This document shows positions 8,131 through 16,508 of a stretch of DNA of 64,000 nucleotides, piece by piece. This DNA is from Legionella israelensis (lineage in GTDB: Bacteria; Pseudomonadota; Gammaproteobacteria; Legionellales; Legionellaceae). A model generated the notes under the pieces. The model did no database searches and was not told the DNA's origin. It saw only the letters and a program-made list of their open reading frames with translations. Made by a program: the position numbers and the translations under genes. The stretch is from contig NZ_CP038273.1 in NCBI RefSeq assembly GCF_004571175.1, positions 2,356,001-2,420,000 of the forward strand, written 5' to 3'. Position 1 is the first letter of the stretch. Every line of letters begins with the position of its first letter.

Positions 8131-8949
8131 TTAACGACCATTGATATCCCAGTTGTAATAATATGAAATCGATTTTTGATGATTTAAAAGCTGTTGCTTA
8201 AGCTTGGGATTTGCAAATTGTGCCATGTGCTTTAAAACTTGCGATTCATTGGCGCCGAAATCCTTTTGATACCACTGATAGATTTTTGATAATCTTAAGT
8301 TATTGGGTTCTACTTTGACGCCATAAGAGCTGTTGACATATTCACGCGCTGCTTTTTTCATCAGTTCTTGACTGTTTTGGGCCGTGAACACTTTATTTTG
8401 CAATTGCGGACAACTCATCGAAGCACAGTTCAATGCATAATGCAGCAGAGGGGTATTCCAGATAGGGCGCAGAATCCGGTGTTCAATATCATTTAAAGTG
8501 ATTTTTTGTCCTTCAATGGTGACAAGTGGCGCATCCCAGGGACCATAGCTGAAAAATCCAGGTGAAATATGAATGCTGGTAATGCTTTTAACCGGCCAGT
8601 GCTTGAGAATGAGTTGAATGGTTAAGGCATTATATAAATTAATCCAGTAAGCCAGCTGCTCTTGTTGATTAAATTCCCTGATGGGAAGACTGGTAAGCTT
8701 TTGAATGTATTGAGCCAGTGCTTTTTTGTCCTCAGCCGTGACTTTACTGTAATACACCAGATTGATACCCTTTTCTCCTTTAAATAAATAGCGGTCTAAA
8801 AAAATCTGATAGCTCGTGTGTGAAATGATTTTGTTGCTTTTTTCATTGGAAGCATCCCAAAACGACCAAAGATTTTTCTGTGGCGCGCTAAAGGATGTAC
8901 TGATGAATAAAAGAAAGCTGCTAAGAATCCAGAGGATTTGCTTAATCAT
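8131..8949 (-). CDS. secreted DUF547 protein
   Basis: A 272-residue protein with a signal peptide (IKQILWILSSFLLFISTSFSA) and a DUF547 domain: QEQLAYWINLYNALTIQLIL, the WDAPLVTIEGQKITLNDIEHRIL strand, and LLHYALNCASMSCPQL with the conserved Asn, Ser and Cys. The function is unknown; the fold suggests a hydrolase-like core. It starts at 8949 with AGGAG upstream and overlaps the CDP-alcohol transferase stop by 8 bp, so the two are translationally coupled. It probably acts in the periplasm or is exported. Confidence 0.85.
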   Translation of the reverse strand: MIKQILWILSSFLLFISTSFSAPQKNLWSFWDASNEKSNKIISHTSYQIFLDRYLFKGEKGINLVYYSKVTAEDKKALAQYIQKLTSLPIREFNQQEQLAYWINLYNALTIQLILKHWPVKSITSIHISPGFFSYGPWDAPLVTIEGQKITLNDIEHRILRPIWNTPLLHYALNCASMSCPQLQNKVFTAQNSQELMKKAAREYVNSSYGVKVEPNNLRLSKIYQWYQKDFGANESQVLKHMAQFANPKLKQQLLNHQKSISYYYNWDINGR

Positions 8950-9583
8950 GAGACCAGCTCCTGTCGATGGTTTGGTCGGCAACTGGTTTAGGCTTGGATA
9001 GATGTACATTGTAAAACTGTTTAAGCCGGATAATGGCAGTTAATAAAACGAGAAAGGAAAATAAAAAAGCCAATGTTGAAAAATAGGCAGGCCAGAGCAT
9101 CATAGCGATAAAAAATAAAAACGCCTCCGCTCGTTCCATGATGCCAGGGCTGTAATAAAAACCTTTATCAGAATCATTGCTCGTAAAAATGCCGACGACC
9201 AAAAAACTGGTAATACAGAGCAAAACGCTGCCTAACATCATGATGACCCAAAAACTGCGCGCATCGGGTGACACGACCCATAAGCTCAGGATGATTATAA
9301 ATTCCACCCCTCGGTCGACGGTGATATCAAGCACTGTTCCCCAATCTGAAGACTGCTCTGTCAAGCGTGCCAAAGTACCGTCCAGGGTATCGAGGTATCC
9401 TGAAAACAATAATAAAACGATAGCCAGGATGGGGGCTCCGAAATACAGGCAAGGGAGTATCAACAATCCTGCAAAACCCGAAAGCAGCGTTAACTGGTTA
9501 GGCGATACGCTTCTTATTAGCCATTTTGCTACGGGGTCCACTAACATATGTTGATAAGGTGCTCTTATAAAAGTTTCTATCAT
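8942..9583 (-). CDS. CDP-alcohol phosphatidyltransferase family protein
   Basis: A 213-residue integral membrane enzyme with the complete signature D-x2-D-G-x2-A-R-x8-G-x3-D-x3-D (DTLDGTLAR, then GTVLDITVD near residues 65-91), flanked by about six TM helices. The family transfers a phosphatidyl group from CDP-diacylglycerol to an alcohol. The acceptor cannot be told from sequence. It lies six bases after the disulfide-reductase stop, inside the same operon, so a role in modifying a membrane lipid under the control of that operon is plausible. Confidence 0.88.
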   Translation of the reverse strand: MIETFIRAPYQHMLVDPVAKWLIRSVSPNQLTLLSGFAGLLILPCLYFGAPILAIVLLLFSGYLDTLDGTLARLTEQSSDWGTVLDITVDRGVEFIIILSLWVVSPDARSFWVIMMLGSVLLCITSFLVVGIFTSNDSDKGFYYSPGIMERAEAFLFFIAMMLWPAYFSTLAFLFSFLVLLTAIIRLKQFYNVHLSKPKPVADQTIDRSWSHD

Positions 9584-9589
9584 TGTTAT

Positions 9590-11020
9590 TTACCACCATA
9601 ATTTCTGTAACCATGAAACGAGCTTGCGAACTTTTTTGGAGAACAGTTTGGGTTTGTAAAACTCGCCGGCCACTTGTTTGCTGACTTCGCTTAAAGTCGG
9701 ATAAGGTGCGATGGTATCTGTAAAAGCTCGCAGGCTTTTACCTTCTCGAAGCGCCATCACCCAGGGAAAAATAAGCTCTCCAGCATGAACGCCGACAATC
9801 GTTACACCTGCAATTTTACCTTTTTTATCGGTAATGACTTTGATGGAGCCATCGGTTTCGTTTTCGGTTTGCGCTCTATCGGATTGACTGAATGACCCTT
9901 TGGTGATGATAAAGTCGGAGTGCTCTTTGATATCTACTTCTGTTTTGCCTACATGGGCAAGTTCCGGATAAGTATAGGTCACCCAGGGTACTGCTTCATA
10001 ACTTATTTTGGCTGGCCATTTAAAGACAATGTTTCGTAAAACAATACCTGCCTGATAAGAAGCCATATGAGTAAATTGATAAGGACCAACAACATCTCCT
10101 ATGGCATAGATGTGTTTTTGATGGGTTTGTAATCTCGTATTCACCTCAATGCCTTTGGATGAATAGGAAACCCCGGCTTTATCCAGGTTCAGTTGTTCAA
10201 TATTTGCCTTTCTTCCGGTAGCAATCAGAAGATGAGAGCCTTCGATGATTTTTTCGCCTGAAGAGGTTTTGACTTTAACTTCAAGGATCTCTGCATTTTT
10301 CTGAGTCACTTCATTGACTTCAGCATGCTCTAAAATATCAATCTTCATGGCAAGCAAGGAGTTTTTTACGATTTCCACGCCGTCTTCATCATCTTTGGGT
10401 AGTATTTTTCTGGCCTCAAGAATCGTAACTTTACTACCCAGCATAGCAAAGGCTTGCGCCAGTTCACAGCCAATGGGTCCACCTCCGATGACGATCAAGT
10501 GTTTAGGCAGCAGGGTTAAATCAAAAATCGTTTCATTCGTCAGATAATTGATTTTATCCAGTCCTTTAATGGGTGGGACAAACGGAGATGTTCCTGTGGC
10601 AATGACTATCTTTCTGGCTTTGATGATTTGCTCACCCGCCTTGAGCGTCTGGGCATCAAGAAATTGAGCTTGTTCCTGAAATACCGTCACGCCTAAGGAT
10701 TCAAAACGCTCTACCGAGTCATGGGGCGCAATGGTTTTAATGACGGAATGAACGTGCTGCATGACTTTGGAAAAATCAACAGACTTAAGTTTAATCTCTA
10801 CGCCAAAGGCTGGTGCCTGATGCTGACATTGATAAATTGATTTGGCCGCGGCCAATAAAGATTTGGAAGGCACGCACCCGTAATTTAAACAGTCACCTCC
10901 CATTTTGTGGCCTTCAATTAATGCGACATTGAGTCCAAGTTGTGAGGTGCCTGAAGCCAGGCTTAATCCGGCTGAACCTGCGCCGATGATGGCCAAATCA
11001 AAGAAGTTGTCCTTACTCAT
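9590..11020 (-). CDS. FAD-dependent pyridine nucleotide-disulfide oxidoreductase (MerA/Lpd-like)
   Basis: A 476-residue class I flavoprotein disulfide reductase. The FAD site is AIIGAGSAGLSLA, the redox pair is GGDCLNYGCVPSK, the NAD(P) site is VIGGGPIGCELAQAFA, and YAIGDV is the second FAD motif. In the C-terminal dimer domain the usual His-Pro-Thr catalytic motif of lipoamide dehydrogenases reads PYPTLSE, as in MerA-like proteins. It lacks the N-terminal HMA domain and the C-terminal Cys-Cys of true mercuric reductase, so mercury reduction is not supported. It overlaps the upstream VTT gene by 8 bp. The pairing of such reductases with TVP38/DedA proteins recurs in bacteria. Confidence 0.88.
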   Translation of the reverse strand: MSKDNFFDLAIIGAGSAGLSLASGTSQLGLNVALIEGHKMGGDCLNYGCVPSKSLLAAAKSIYQCQHQAPAFGVEIKLKSVDFSKVMQHVHSVIKTIAPHDSVERFESLGVTVFQEQAQFLDAQTLKAGEQIIKARKIVIATGTSPFVPPIKGLDKINYLTNETIFDLTLLPKHLIVIGGGPIGCELAQAFAMLGSKVTILEARKILPKDDEDGVEIVKNSLLAMKIDILEHAEVNEVTQKNAEILEVKVKTSSGEKIIEGSHLLIATGRKANIEQLNLDKAGVSYSSKGIEVNTRLQTHQKHIYAIGDVVGPYQFTHMASYQAGIVLRNIVFKWPAKISYEAVPWVTYTYPELAHVGKTEVDIKEHSDFIITKGSFSQSDRAQTENETDGSIKVITDKKGKIAGVTIVGVHAGELIFPWVMALREGKSLRAFTDTIAPYPTLSEVSKQVAGEFYKPKLFSKKVRKLVSWLQKLWW

Positions 11021-11765
11021 TTTTGCTTCCTTTTCGTTTTTTGAACCATTTCTGATAAATGACGGGTAACAAAGACAAAGCGGCTAATGCCAATAAGGGA
11101 TAAAAAACTTTTGGATCGAAAATGATATCGAGGTTTGGAGCTTGGTCGGTGGCAAAGATATGACTGAGTCCATTGCCGACCAATACATAGACCACGGAAC
11201 CCGGCATAATGCCAAAGAAGGTTGCAATAATGAAAGTCACAGCATTCACGCCAAGCAAGGCGGGAACTATATTAATGACCCAAAAAGGAAACAATGGAAC
11301 CAGACGAAGAAACAATAAATAAGAAAAAGCATTTTCTTGAAAGCCTTCGCGCATGCGACTGACCCATCCGGTAGCCTTTTGTGCGAGCCAATCACCTAAA
11401 GAAGTTTTCACTGCAAAATACAAAAGTGTTGCTCCCATGGTGGCACTGATAATCACCAAGATACTGCCAAACAAAGGGCCAAAGAGAAAACCACCGGCCA
11501 AAGTTAAAAAGGTAGCTCCTGGTATCGAAACCGCTACGGCAATCGTATAAATGATCACAAACGTCAGTGAGGACAGTAAAAAATATGAATTTGTCCACTC
11601 CAATAGCTGATTTCGATGCGTTTTAAGACTTTCAAAACTTAAATACTTTTGCAGACCTGTACTAAATATAAGGATCAACACAGCAAATATAATTATAAGA
11701 GGCAACCATCGCTTCAGGTGCATTAACCAAAGTCGTTTTTGATTACTGTTCAATTTCATCATCAT
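11013..11765 (-). CDS. TVP38/TMEM64 (VTT domain) membrane protein
   Basis: A 250-residue inner-membrane protein. The VTT/SNARE-associated core is visible in AVAVSIPGATFLTLAGGFLFGPLFGSILVIISATMGATLLYF, then a re-entrant FLRLVPLFPFWVINIVPALLGV and GIMPGSVVYVLVGNGL. DedA/VTT proteins move or scramble phospholipids. Three ATG codons stand in a row at the start after GGAGC; I kept the first. It is the first membrane gene of an operon led by the TetR regulator 73 bp upstream. Confidence 0.88.
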   Translation of the reverse strand: MMMKLNSNQKRLWLMHLKRWLPLIIIFAVLILIFSTGLQKYLSFESLKTHRNQLLEWTNSYFLLSSLTFVIIYTIAVAVSIPGATFLTLAGGFLFGPLFGSILVIISATMGATLLYFAVKTSLGDWLAQKATGWVSRMREGFQENAFSYLLFLRLVPLFPFWVINIVPALLGVNAVTFIIATFFGIMPGSVVYVLVGNGLSHIFATDQAPNLDIIFDPKVFYPLLALAALSLLPVIYQKWFKKRKGSKNE

Positions 11766-11838
11766 TGCTCCAGTGGATATTGAACATGGTCACTCGTACC
11801 ATCATTCATTCGTGTCCAAATCCTTTTTATCCTAAGTT

Positions 11839-12432
11839 TCATGGTTTATTTAAACACTGTTTTATAAAACGCACCTGAGCTTTCAATTTATTGCTGTCAT
11901 TGGTGGCTCTGGCCATGGTTAACAATCCGAAAACATTGGCCACTAAAAATTGACAGGAGTCTTCAATGTCTAAACTTTTGGATACCTCACCGTTCAATTG
12001 CGCATTGCACAAAGTCTTACGAAATAAATCGGTCAGAATAAGAATAAAGGCATTTATTTTTTCAACAATATCTGAGGAGTGGAGGGGCGCATCTGTGGCT
12101 GTATTAATGTAAAGACATCCGTTTTTCAATGCGCCTTTCTCACTTAAGGAAATAAACTGCTCAAAAAAAGCGTGGATAGCTTTTATTCCATTGGGCTTTT
12201 GTTGTAATGGAGCAATAAGCTGGCTGGTGACTTCTTTTTCATATCGTTCAAGGACTGCTTTAAAAAAAGCATCCTTACTACCATATTGATTATAAATGGC
12301 AGTTCGGTTAAGGCCGCTGGCTTTAACTAAATCATCAACAGAAGTTTTAAAATAGCCTTGTTGCCAGAATAAAAGCATACAGCGATTGACAGCTTCTTGA
12401 TGTTGTATACGCTTTTTATATGCCATGGACAT
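11839..12432 (-). CDS. TetR/AcrR-family transcriptional regulator
   Basis: A 197-residue TetR protein with an N-terminal helix-turn-helix (residues about 5-60): AVNRCMLLFWQQGYFKTSVDDLVKASGLNRTAIYNQYGSKDAFF. The C-terminal part is all-helical, as in the ligand-binding domains of this family. It lies on the same strand as, and 73 bp before, the VTT-reductase-CDP transferase-DUF547-DoxX genes, so it probably controls them and itself. An inverted repeat just before its ATG is a likely operator. Confidence 0.9.
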   Translation of the reverse strand: MSMAYKKRIQHQEAVNRCMLLFWQQGYFKTSVDDLVKASGLNRTAIYNQYGSKDAFFKAVLERYEKEVTSQLIAPLQQKPNGIKAIHAFFEQFISLSEKGALKNGCLYINTATDAPLHSSDIVEKINAFILILTDLFRKTLCNAQLNGEVSKSLDIEDSCQFLVANVFGLLTMARATNDSNKLKAQVRFIKQCLNKP

Positions 12433-12437
12433 CCTGT

Positions 12438-12455
12438 TTAGAATGATTGTTCTAA
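12438..12455. promoter_or_regulatory. candidate TetR operator
   Basis: A perfect inverted repeat TTAGAA-TGATTG-TTCTAA ends six bases before the tetR ATG, where autoregulatory operators of this family usually sit. Binding is inferred. Confidence 0.55.
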
Positions 12456-12646
12456 GCTAGAATAGACGTTCAGAATTATTTATGCAATTGGATTTAAAAA
12501 TGAATGTAAGCAGCGCCGCTTCTTTTGTGAATAAGGATTTAGAGGAGGAAGAGAGCAGGGAATTATTGGTTAAGGAAAAACCATTGTAAAAGTGCAATGC
12601 ACGCAAGTATATTACAAAATAGTTTAAATTTTTAACTCTGACTGTT

Positions 12647-14236
12647 TTAAGGGATCAATTTTTGTTCGTGGTCATGGTCATAATTGTTATTTAATATGTC
12701 TAAGCGTTTAGAGAGCTCCAGTACCCATTTCATGACAGAACCTGGCGTTTCAAGAAATTTATATTTGAAGAAATCTTTGGGTAGATCATGCATATTCTTC
12801 AATGCTTCGTTTAATTCCGGGTTTTCACGAATAGCGGCTAACAAACAACCTTTAACATTTCGAGCACAATTCTCGCCAATTAATTGATATTTAGTGTTAC
12901 CTGTTCTGTTCTCTTTAATTTGTTTCAATATAGCCGCTTCATCAATAAAAAAATGCTTACCGCTTTCGCTGGTGGGTAATGAAATTACATGATCGGCATT
13001 TCTTCCTTCAGTTTTCTCAAATGCACTGATTTCACGAATTAGTTTATCACTTTCTTTTGTGCAAATTGCCTTTTTTGCCCGGTTATCATTTTTTTCAAGT
13101 TGGATCTTTATTAACTTATCTTTTAGCTTTTCAATACTTTCAATATGCTTTGAAATTTTATCTACTTGTTGAGAGCATGAATGCAACTGTGAATCGACTG
13201 TTAATACCTCTTCCTTTAAATGTTGATGTTCGGCAGAATCGAGTGCTTCTATTTCATTCATCATTTGCATTCTGATAATAGTTAATTTGGTATCTGCGAT
13301 GGCTTGGTGTGCACCAGCAAAAGGATCAGTACTTTTTGAAAGATAGTCTAACTCACGAGTAAGTTCTATATACTCTTCGCACAGTGAATTAAGGACTGGG
13401 TTATTCAGTATTTTTAGCTCAGGCAACAAATTAAGGAATTTATTTTTGGTTATTTCCTCTAATTGTTTTGCTCTTTCCAGGATATCAGAAACCGATTCAT
13501 AATTAATACTGGAAGCATATACCTTCCCATCACCGTCTTCGTAATTCTTTTTATTATAATACCAATAATGTATCTTTATTTTTTTTAACCCTAATACTTT
13601 CATTGGATCGTTTAAATTGCCGTTGTACTTTAAACCTGGATATAGCTCTTGCATCTGTTTTAAGCTGTTATCTACAGCCGCCATTTCATTGATCAAAGAT
13701 AAGTAGTCTTGATCATATTGCTCTGCTTGTTTTTTAAGCGCTGAATAAAGACGCTCACGATGAGAAATGAATTCTTTTTCTTTTTTAAAAAATTTACCGT
13801 GATGAATTAGTGCATCAGGAATCGCAGATTCGGATATCATATCTTGTGTGATAGACTCCACTAAACTGGGGTCTATTTTAGAACCTACCTTCAAAATACT
13901 TTTACCAAAAAATTTCTTGCCAATCGGTTTAGATGGCCAAAAACTATTAACAGTCACCCCTTCTAATTTTCTTCCTCTTCCATATTCCGTAACTTCTCTT
14001 GATTGATTATTGACGACACGTTCATACGTTGGTGTAGCGGGTTCTAAAATACCTGATAAATTTGGATCACTTGATATTTTATTGAAATTTCCATTATTTT
14101 CATAAACAGTAACCGCTAAGCTGATATGCCCAACGGCTCCACCTTTCATACTAGTTTTAGCAAGTGTTTTAAAATTATTTGAATATGGGTTTGCTTTACC
14201 GGATTTACTGGGATTCCAAATATAAATATCTAACAT
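12647..14236 (-). CDS. candidate Dot/Icm effector with permuted papain-like His/Cys motifs
   Basis: A 529-residue protein with no named family that I recognise. The N-terminal part has GGAVGHISLAV (H37), the middle (about 140-410) is strongly helical and charged with coiled-coil stretches, and the C-terminal part has YQLIGENCARNVKGCLLAA (C457). A His-strand followed much later by an N-C-A helix is the layout of circularly permuted papain-like (NlpC/P60, LRAT, PPPDE) enzymes, and Legionella effectors often use such folds. The acidic, polar C-terminus would suit a Dot/Icm signal. It stands alone, in AT-rich DNA. Two TTAAT-rich boxes about 80-120 bp upstream vaguely resemble PmrA sites, too weakly to call. 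Confidence 0.6.
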   Translation of the reverse strand: MLDIYIWNPSKSGKANPYSNNFKTLAKTSMKGGAVGHISLAVTVYENNGNFNKISSDPNLSGILEPATPTYERVVNNQSREVTEYGRGRKLEGVTVNSFWPSKPIGKKFFGKSILKVGSKIDPSLVESITQDMISESAIPDALIHHGKFFKKEKEFISHRERLYSALKKQAEQYDQDYLSLINEMAAVDNSLKQMQELYPGLKYNGNLNDPMKVLGLKKIKIHYWYYNKKNYEDGDGKVYASSINYESVSDILERAKQLEEITKNKFLNLLPELKILNNPVLNSLCEEYIELTRELDYLSKSTDPFAGAHQAIADTKLTIIRMQMMNEIEALDSAEHQHLKEEVLTVDSQLHSCSQQVDKISKHIESIEKLKDKLIKIQLEKNDNRAKKAICTKESDKLIREISAFEKTEGRNADHVISLPTSESGKHFFIDEAAILKQIKENRTGNTKYQLIGENCARNVKGCLLAAIRENPELNEALKNMHDLPKDFFKYKFLETPGSVMKWVLELSKRLDILNNNYDHDHEQKLIP

Positions 14237-14507
14237 ACAACTTACTCTCTACAACCATACTGCTTAGGTCTTATGTTGAGATATTTTCCTTGACCAGAAA
14301 TAATTCCTTGTACATTAAGTATACAAAGAATTTCTTAATGTTTTCTTAAAGCGAACAAAATAAGTGCATTTTTACTTTGTATCGGACAATTTTGAAAATT
14401 TAGAATATAAGAATAATGAGCTGACATTAAAAATATTTCATACAATTCCATTTAAAAGAGGATTAATTTTTTGGACTCTGACATTGAGTTTTTCCTTGAG
14501 AAAACCA
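14237..14507. promoter_or_regulatory. upstream region of the effector-like gene
   Basis: An AT-rich non-coding gap. CTTAATGTT-TT-CTTAAAGCG at 14334-14353 has one mismatch in its first half to the Legionella PmrA half-site as I recall it, but it faces away from the gene. Nothing else is recognisable. Confidence 0.3.
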
Positions 14508-14979
14508 TTAGGATGGCCTACTCATCCAGATATTTATCGATTTGATGTGCTTCGATTCCCAGGCGTATAAATTGACGATGCATTTATCCGCATGTTGTAA
14601 ACGGTGGATGAGAGCACTCATGATGTACAGTAGGAGATTATACCCAATTTTAGGATGAGCATTCATAAATGCCTGCAAGCAGGAAGTGTCTATTTCAATT
14701 AATTTGCTTTTAGTAAGGGAAACCACATCCGCGCTGGCAGTCATCAAACAAGGCAAACTCGCCAAAAATATTATCCGAGTCCAAATCAGCAATGCTGGAC
14801 GTATACGTTTTTTTCCCCTGAATGCTGACTCTAACCGTTCTCTCTAAAATAAAATAAAGATAGTGGTGTTTGACGCCTTGTTTCAGTATTTTTTCACCTG
14901 CTTTAATGCGTTTTACACGATATTTAACTTGCGATTTAAAGTCTGGATTATCCAGCAAGGATCGGAAGGCATTGGACAT
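14508..14979 (-). pseudogene. frameshifted cyclic-nucleotide-binding (Crp-like) protein
   Basis: Two overlapping frames together make one cNMP-binding domain protein. The first gives IKAGEKILKQGVKHHYLYFILERTVRV...DNIFGEFALFDDCQR. The second gives ADVVSLTKSKLIEIDTSCLQAFMNAHPKIGYNLLLYIMSALIHRLQ. The split falls at a CGCG run near 14731-14740; adding one CG unit restores FDDCQR-ADVVS. The reconstructed protein (about 150 residues) lacks a DNA-binding helix-turn-helix, so it was a stand-alone cNMP sensor type. Loss of two bases in the CG repeat is the simplest cause. Confidence 0.75.
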
Positions 14980-15290
14980 GAAAATTATCCTTTAGCTTAA
15001 TTCTAACTTTATGTTTATTATATGACATATTGCGCCATTGCAGGTCATTTTTTAGTCCCGTTTGTCAAAAGAATACGCAATTGAATTTTGTTGGTTTTAA
15101 AGACAGGGAATGATAAATGGAAATGAATTGGTCGAGGCAGAATTGAGAACCGCTATCCTTTCGGTTTGTCACCATCCTTGGTGGGGTCTCAATTTCTCCT
15201 CGTAAGTACATCTTAGCAAAATGAGATGTCTTTGAAAGAGTGTATTTGCTTAATTTTACTTGAGATATTTCTTGGGTTAAGAGGGAATCA
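14980..15290. other. gap without a supported gene
   Basis: Several short frames overlap here, but none has a domain or a sound start. The promoter of the cNMP-binding pseudogene would lie at its left end. The right end runs into a nitroreductase remnant. Confidence 0.4.
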
Positions 15291-15372
15291 TTCCTGGAGA
15301 TTAAATTTTTCAAATGAGTTAGCAGGGCAAGGATTTTTTATCTTCTTTGGTATAGATTTGAGTGGTTCTTTA
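15291..15372 (-). pseudogene. nitroreductase gene scrap
   Basis: These 82 bases align at roughly 80% identity with the internal part of the intact nitroreductase gene at about 53501-53585 (TTCCTGGAGATTAAATTTTT and TGAGTGGTTCT are shared), with small indels. It encodes a broken version of the PLFTSFEKFNLQE segment. Both copies lie near a TehB-like methyltransferase, so it is a relic of a duplicated or exchanged segment. Confidence 0.65.
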
Positions 15373-15407
15373 TCAATAACGCACGTTTTTATTTTCTTTC
15401 CCATTAG

Positions 15408-16328
15408 CTATCTACCGAAGCTTTCTAAGTGCTTCTGAGCAAGCAGATGACCAAAGATACCTTGTTTGGGTTTCCCGCTTTCATCCAGCTTATGTAATTG
15501 GCCTGGTTTTTCCTTGTATTCGAGAATAGACCAGCCACTGTCTTGATAAAAATGATAGAGTTCGTTGGTTTCTGCCAGATAGGTAAAACTTTGAGGGTAA
15601 GTATAGGGTTTTGCTTTAATGGGGAAAACGAGAAAATGCATCCCTCCTGTCGAGGTTAGGGATTGCAATTTTGTCAGTAACGGTTTGATGCTGGACGGGT
15701 TTAAAAATTGCAGAGTTACGGTGGAGTAAATAAAGTCAAAGGACTTATCTTTGATGGGAAGAGGTTGATTCAAATCATGAATATGGGTTTCAATCTTTGA
15801 TAATCGCTCTTGTGCTGCGATATGACGAATATTCTCAATCGCTTCCTTATTCTTATCTATACCAATAACGTTGTGTCCTGATAAGGCAAAAACCAATGGA
15901 TTTCGCCCCGAACCGCAGCCAACATCCAGAACAGTCATTTTTCCCCGCTCTCTCAGGTATGTTTGATGGATGGCCCATAAGTCATGATGGATAGGTGCCA
16001 GGCGATATTTTTTCTCAAAATAGCGATGCGGCTGGCAGCAAAACTGCAAAGTGGCTTTGAAATCACGGCTTATTGATGCAATTTTATGCCATGCTGCAGG
16101 CGGTATCGCAAGTGTTGGAGATTTAAAGTTTAATGTATGATGTGACAGTTCATGTCCATGCCCATCGAGAAAAACAAACTCAAGGGTGCCTTCATGAACG
16201 GTCAAGTGTCCCCATGTGCCTTCTTTGGTGCTGTGTTTATCAAGAAAAAATTGAAGATTCTTCTCGCCGTTGAGTTCGATTTGTTTGTATGTCTTTAAGG
16301 CTGTGGTTGCCCCTTGATGATGGTTCAT
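15408..16328 (-). CDS. TehB-like SAM-dependent methyltransferase, paralog A
   Basis: A 306-residue protein: an N-terminal cupin-like domain of the kind found in TehB fusions (about 10-95: FLDKHSTKEGTWGHLTVHEGTLEFVFLDGHG) and a class I methyltransferase (about 115-290) with motif I VLDVGCGSGRNPLVFALSG and DFIYSTVTLQFL. TehB-type enzymes methylate selenium or tellurium species and other small acceptors; the substrate is not known here. It is about 90% identical by eye to the gene at 57620-58522. It is isolated from that operon and preceded by IS256 copy 2. Confidence 0.85.
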   Translation of the reverse strand: MNHHQGATTALKTYKQIELNGEKNLQFFLDKHSTKEGTWGHLTVHEGTLEFVFLDGHGHELSHHTLNFKSPTLAIPPAAWHKIASISRDFKATLQFCCQPHRYFEKKYRLAPIHHDLWAIHQTYLRERGKMTVLDVGCGSGRNPLVFALSGHNVIGIDKNKEAIENIRHIAAQERLSKIETHIHDLNQPLPIKDKSFDFIYSTVTLQFLNPSSIKPLLTKLQSLTSTGGMHFLVFPIKAKPYTYPQSFTYLAETNELYHFYQDSGWSILEYKEKPGQLHKLDESGKPKQGIFGHLLAQKHLESFGR

Positions 16329-16474
16329 GATGAAGCCTGAGATTTCTTTGCGTAATAATTGCTTTGGTTTAACTATTTTATATAACTATCCGAATTATAG
16401 GTAGGCTCGCAATAAGGGAATGGCTTTATGCTAAGATTTAAAGAAATAATGAAAAGTTAAAAAAGGGAGTTTTA

Positions 16475-16508
16475 ATGTCACTTAGAAAGGTAATCATAGC
16501 AACTGACT
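16475..16508 (+). pseudogene. 5' fragment of the universal stress protein gene
   Basis: ATG plus 11 codons (MSLRKVIIATD), preceded by GGGAG, up to IS256 copy 2. The frame continues exactly at 17911 when one copy of the 8-bp target duplication AACTGACT is removed, giving IIATDFSKHAEYALKRAILL, a typical UspA N-terminus. Confidence 0.9.

Noticed and set aside
9590-11020. Mercuric reductase
   Set aside because: MerA-like core, but it lacks the N-terminal HMA domain and the C-terminal Cys pair, and no other mer gene is present.
12500-12589. 29-codon acidic frame between tetR and the effector-like gene
   Set aside because: Too short and without a binding site; no family recognised.
14334-14353. 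PmrA box upstream of the effector-like gene
   Set aside because: One half-site is good but the second is weak, and the orientation faces away from the gene; chance is likely in AT-rich DNA.
14364-14570. Plus-strand 68-codon frame
   Set aside because: Overlaps the cNMP pseudogene end on the opposite strand and has no features of its own.
15065-15438. Two short frames (82 and 70 codons)
   Set aside because: No domain, no ribosome binding site; one runs through the nitroreductase scrap on the wrong strand.
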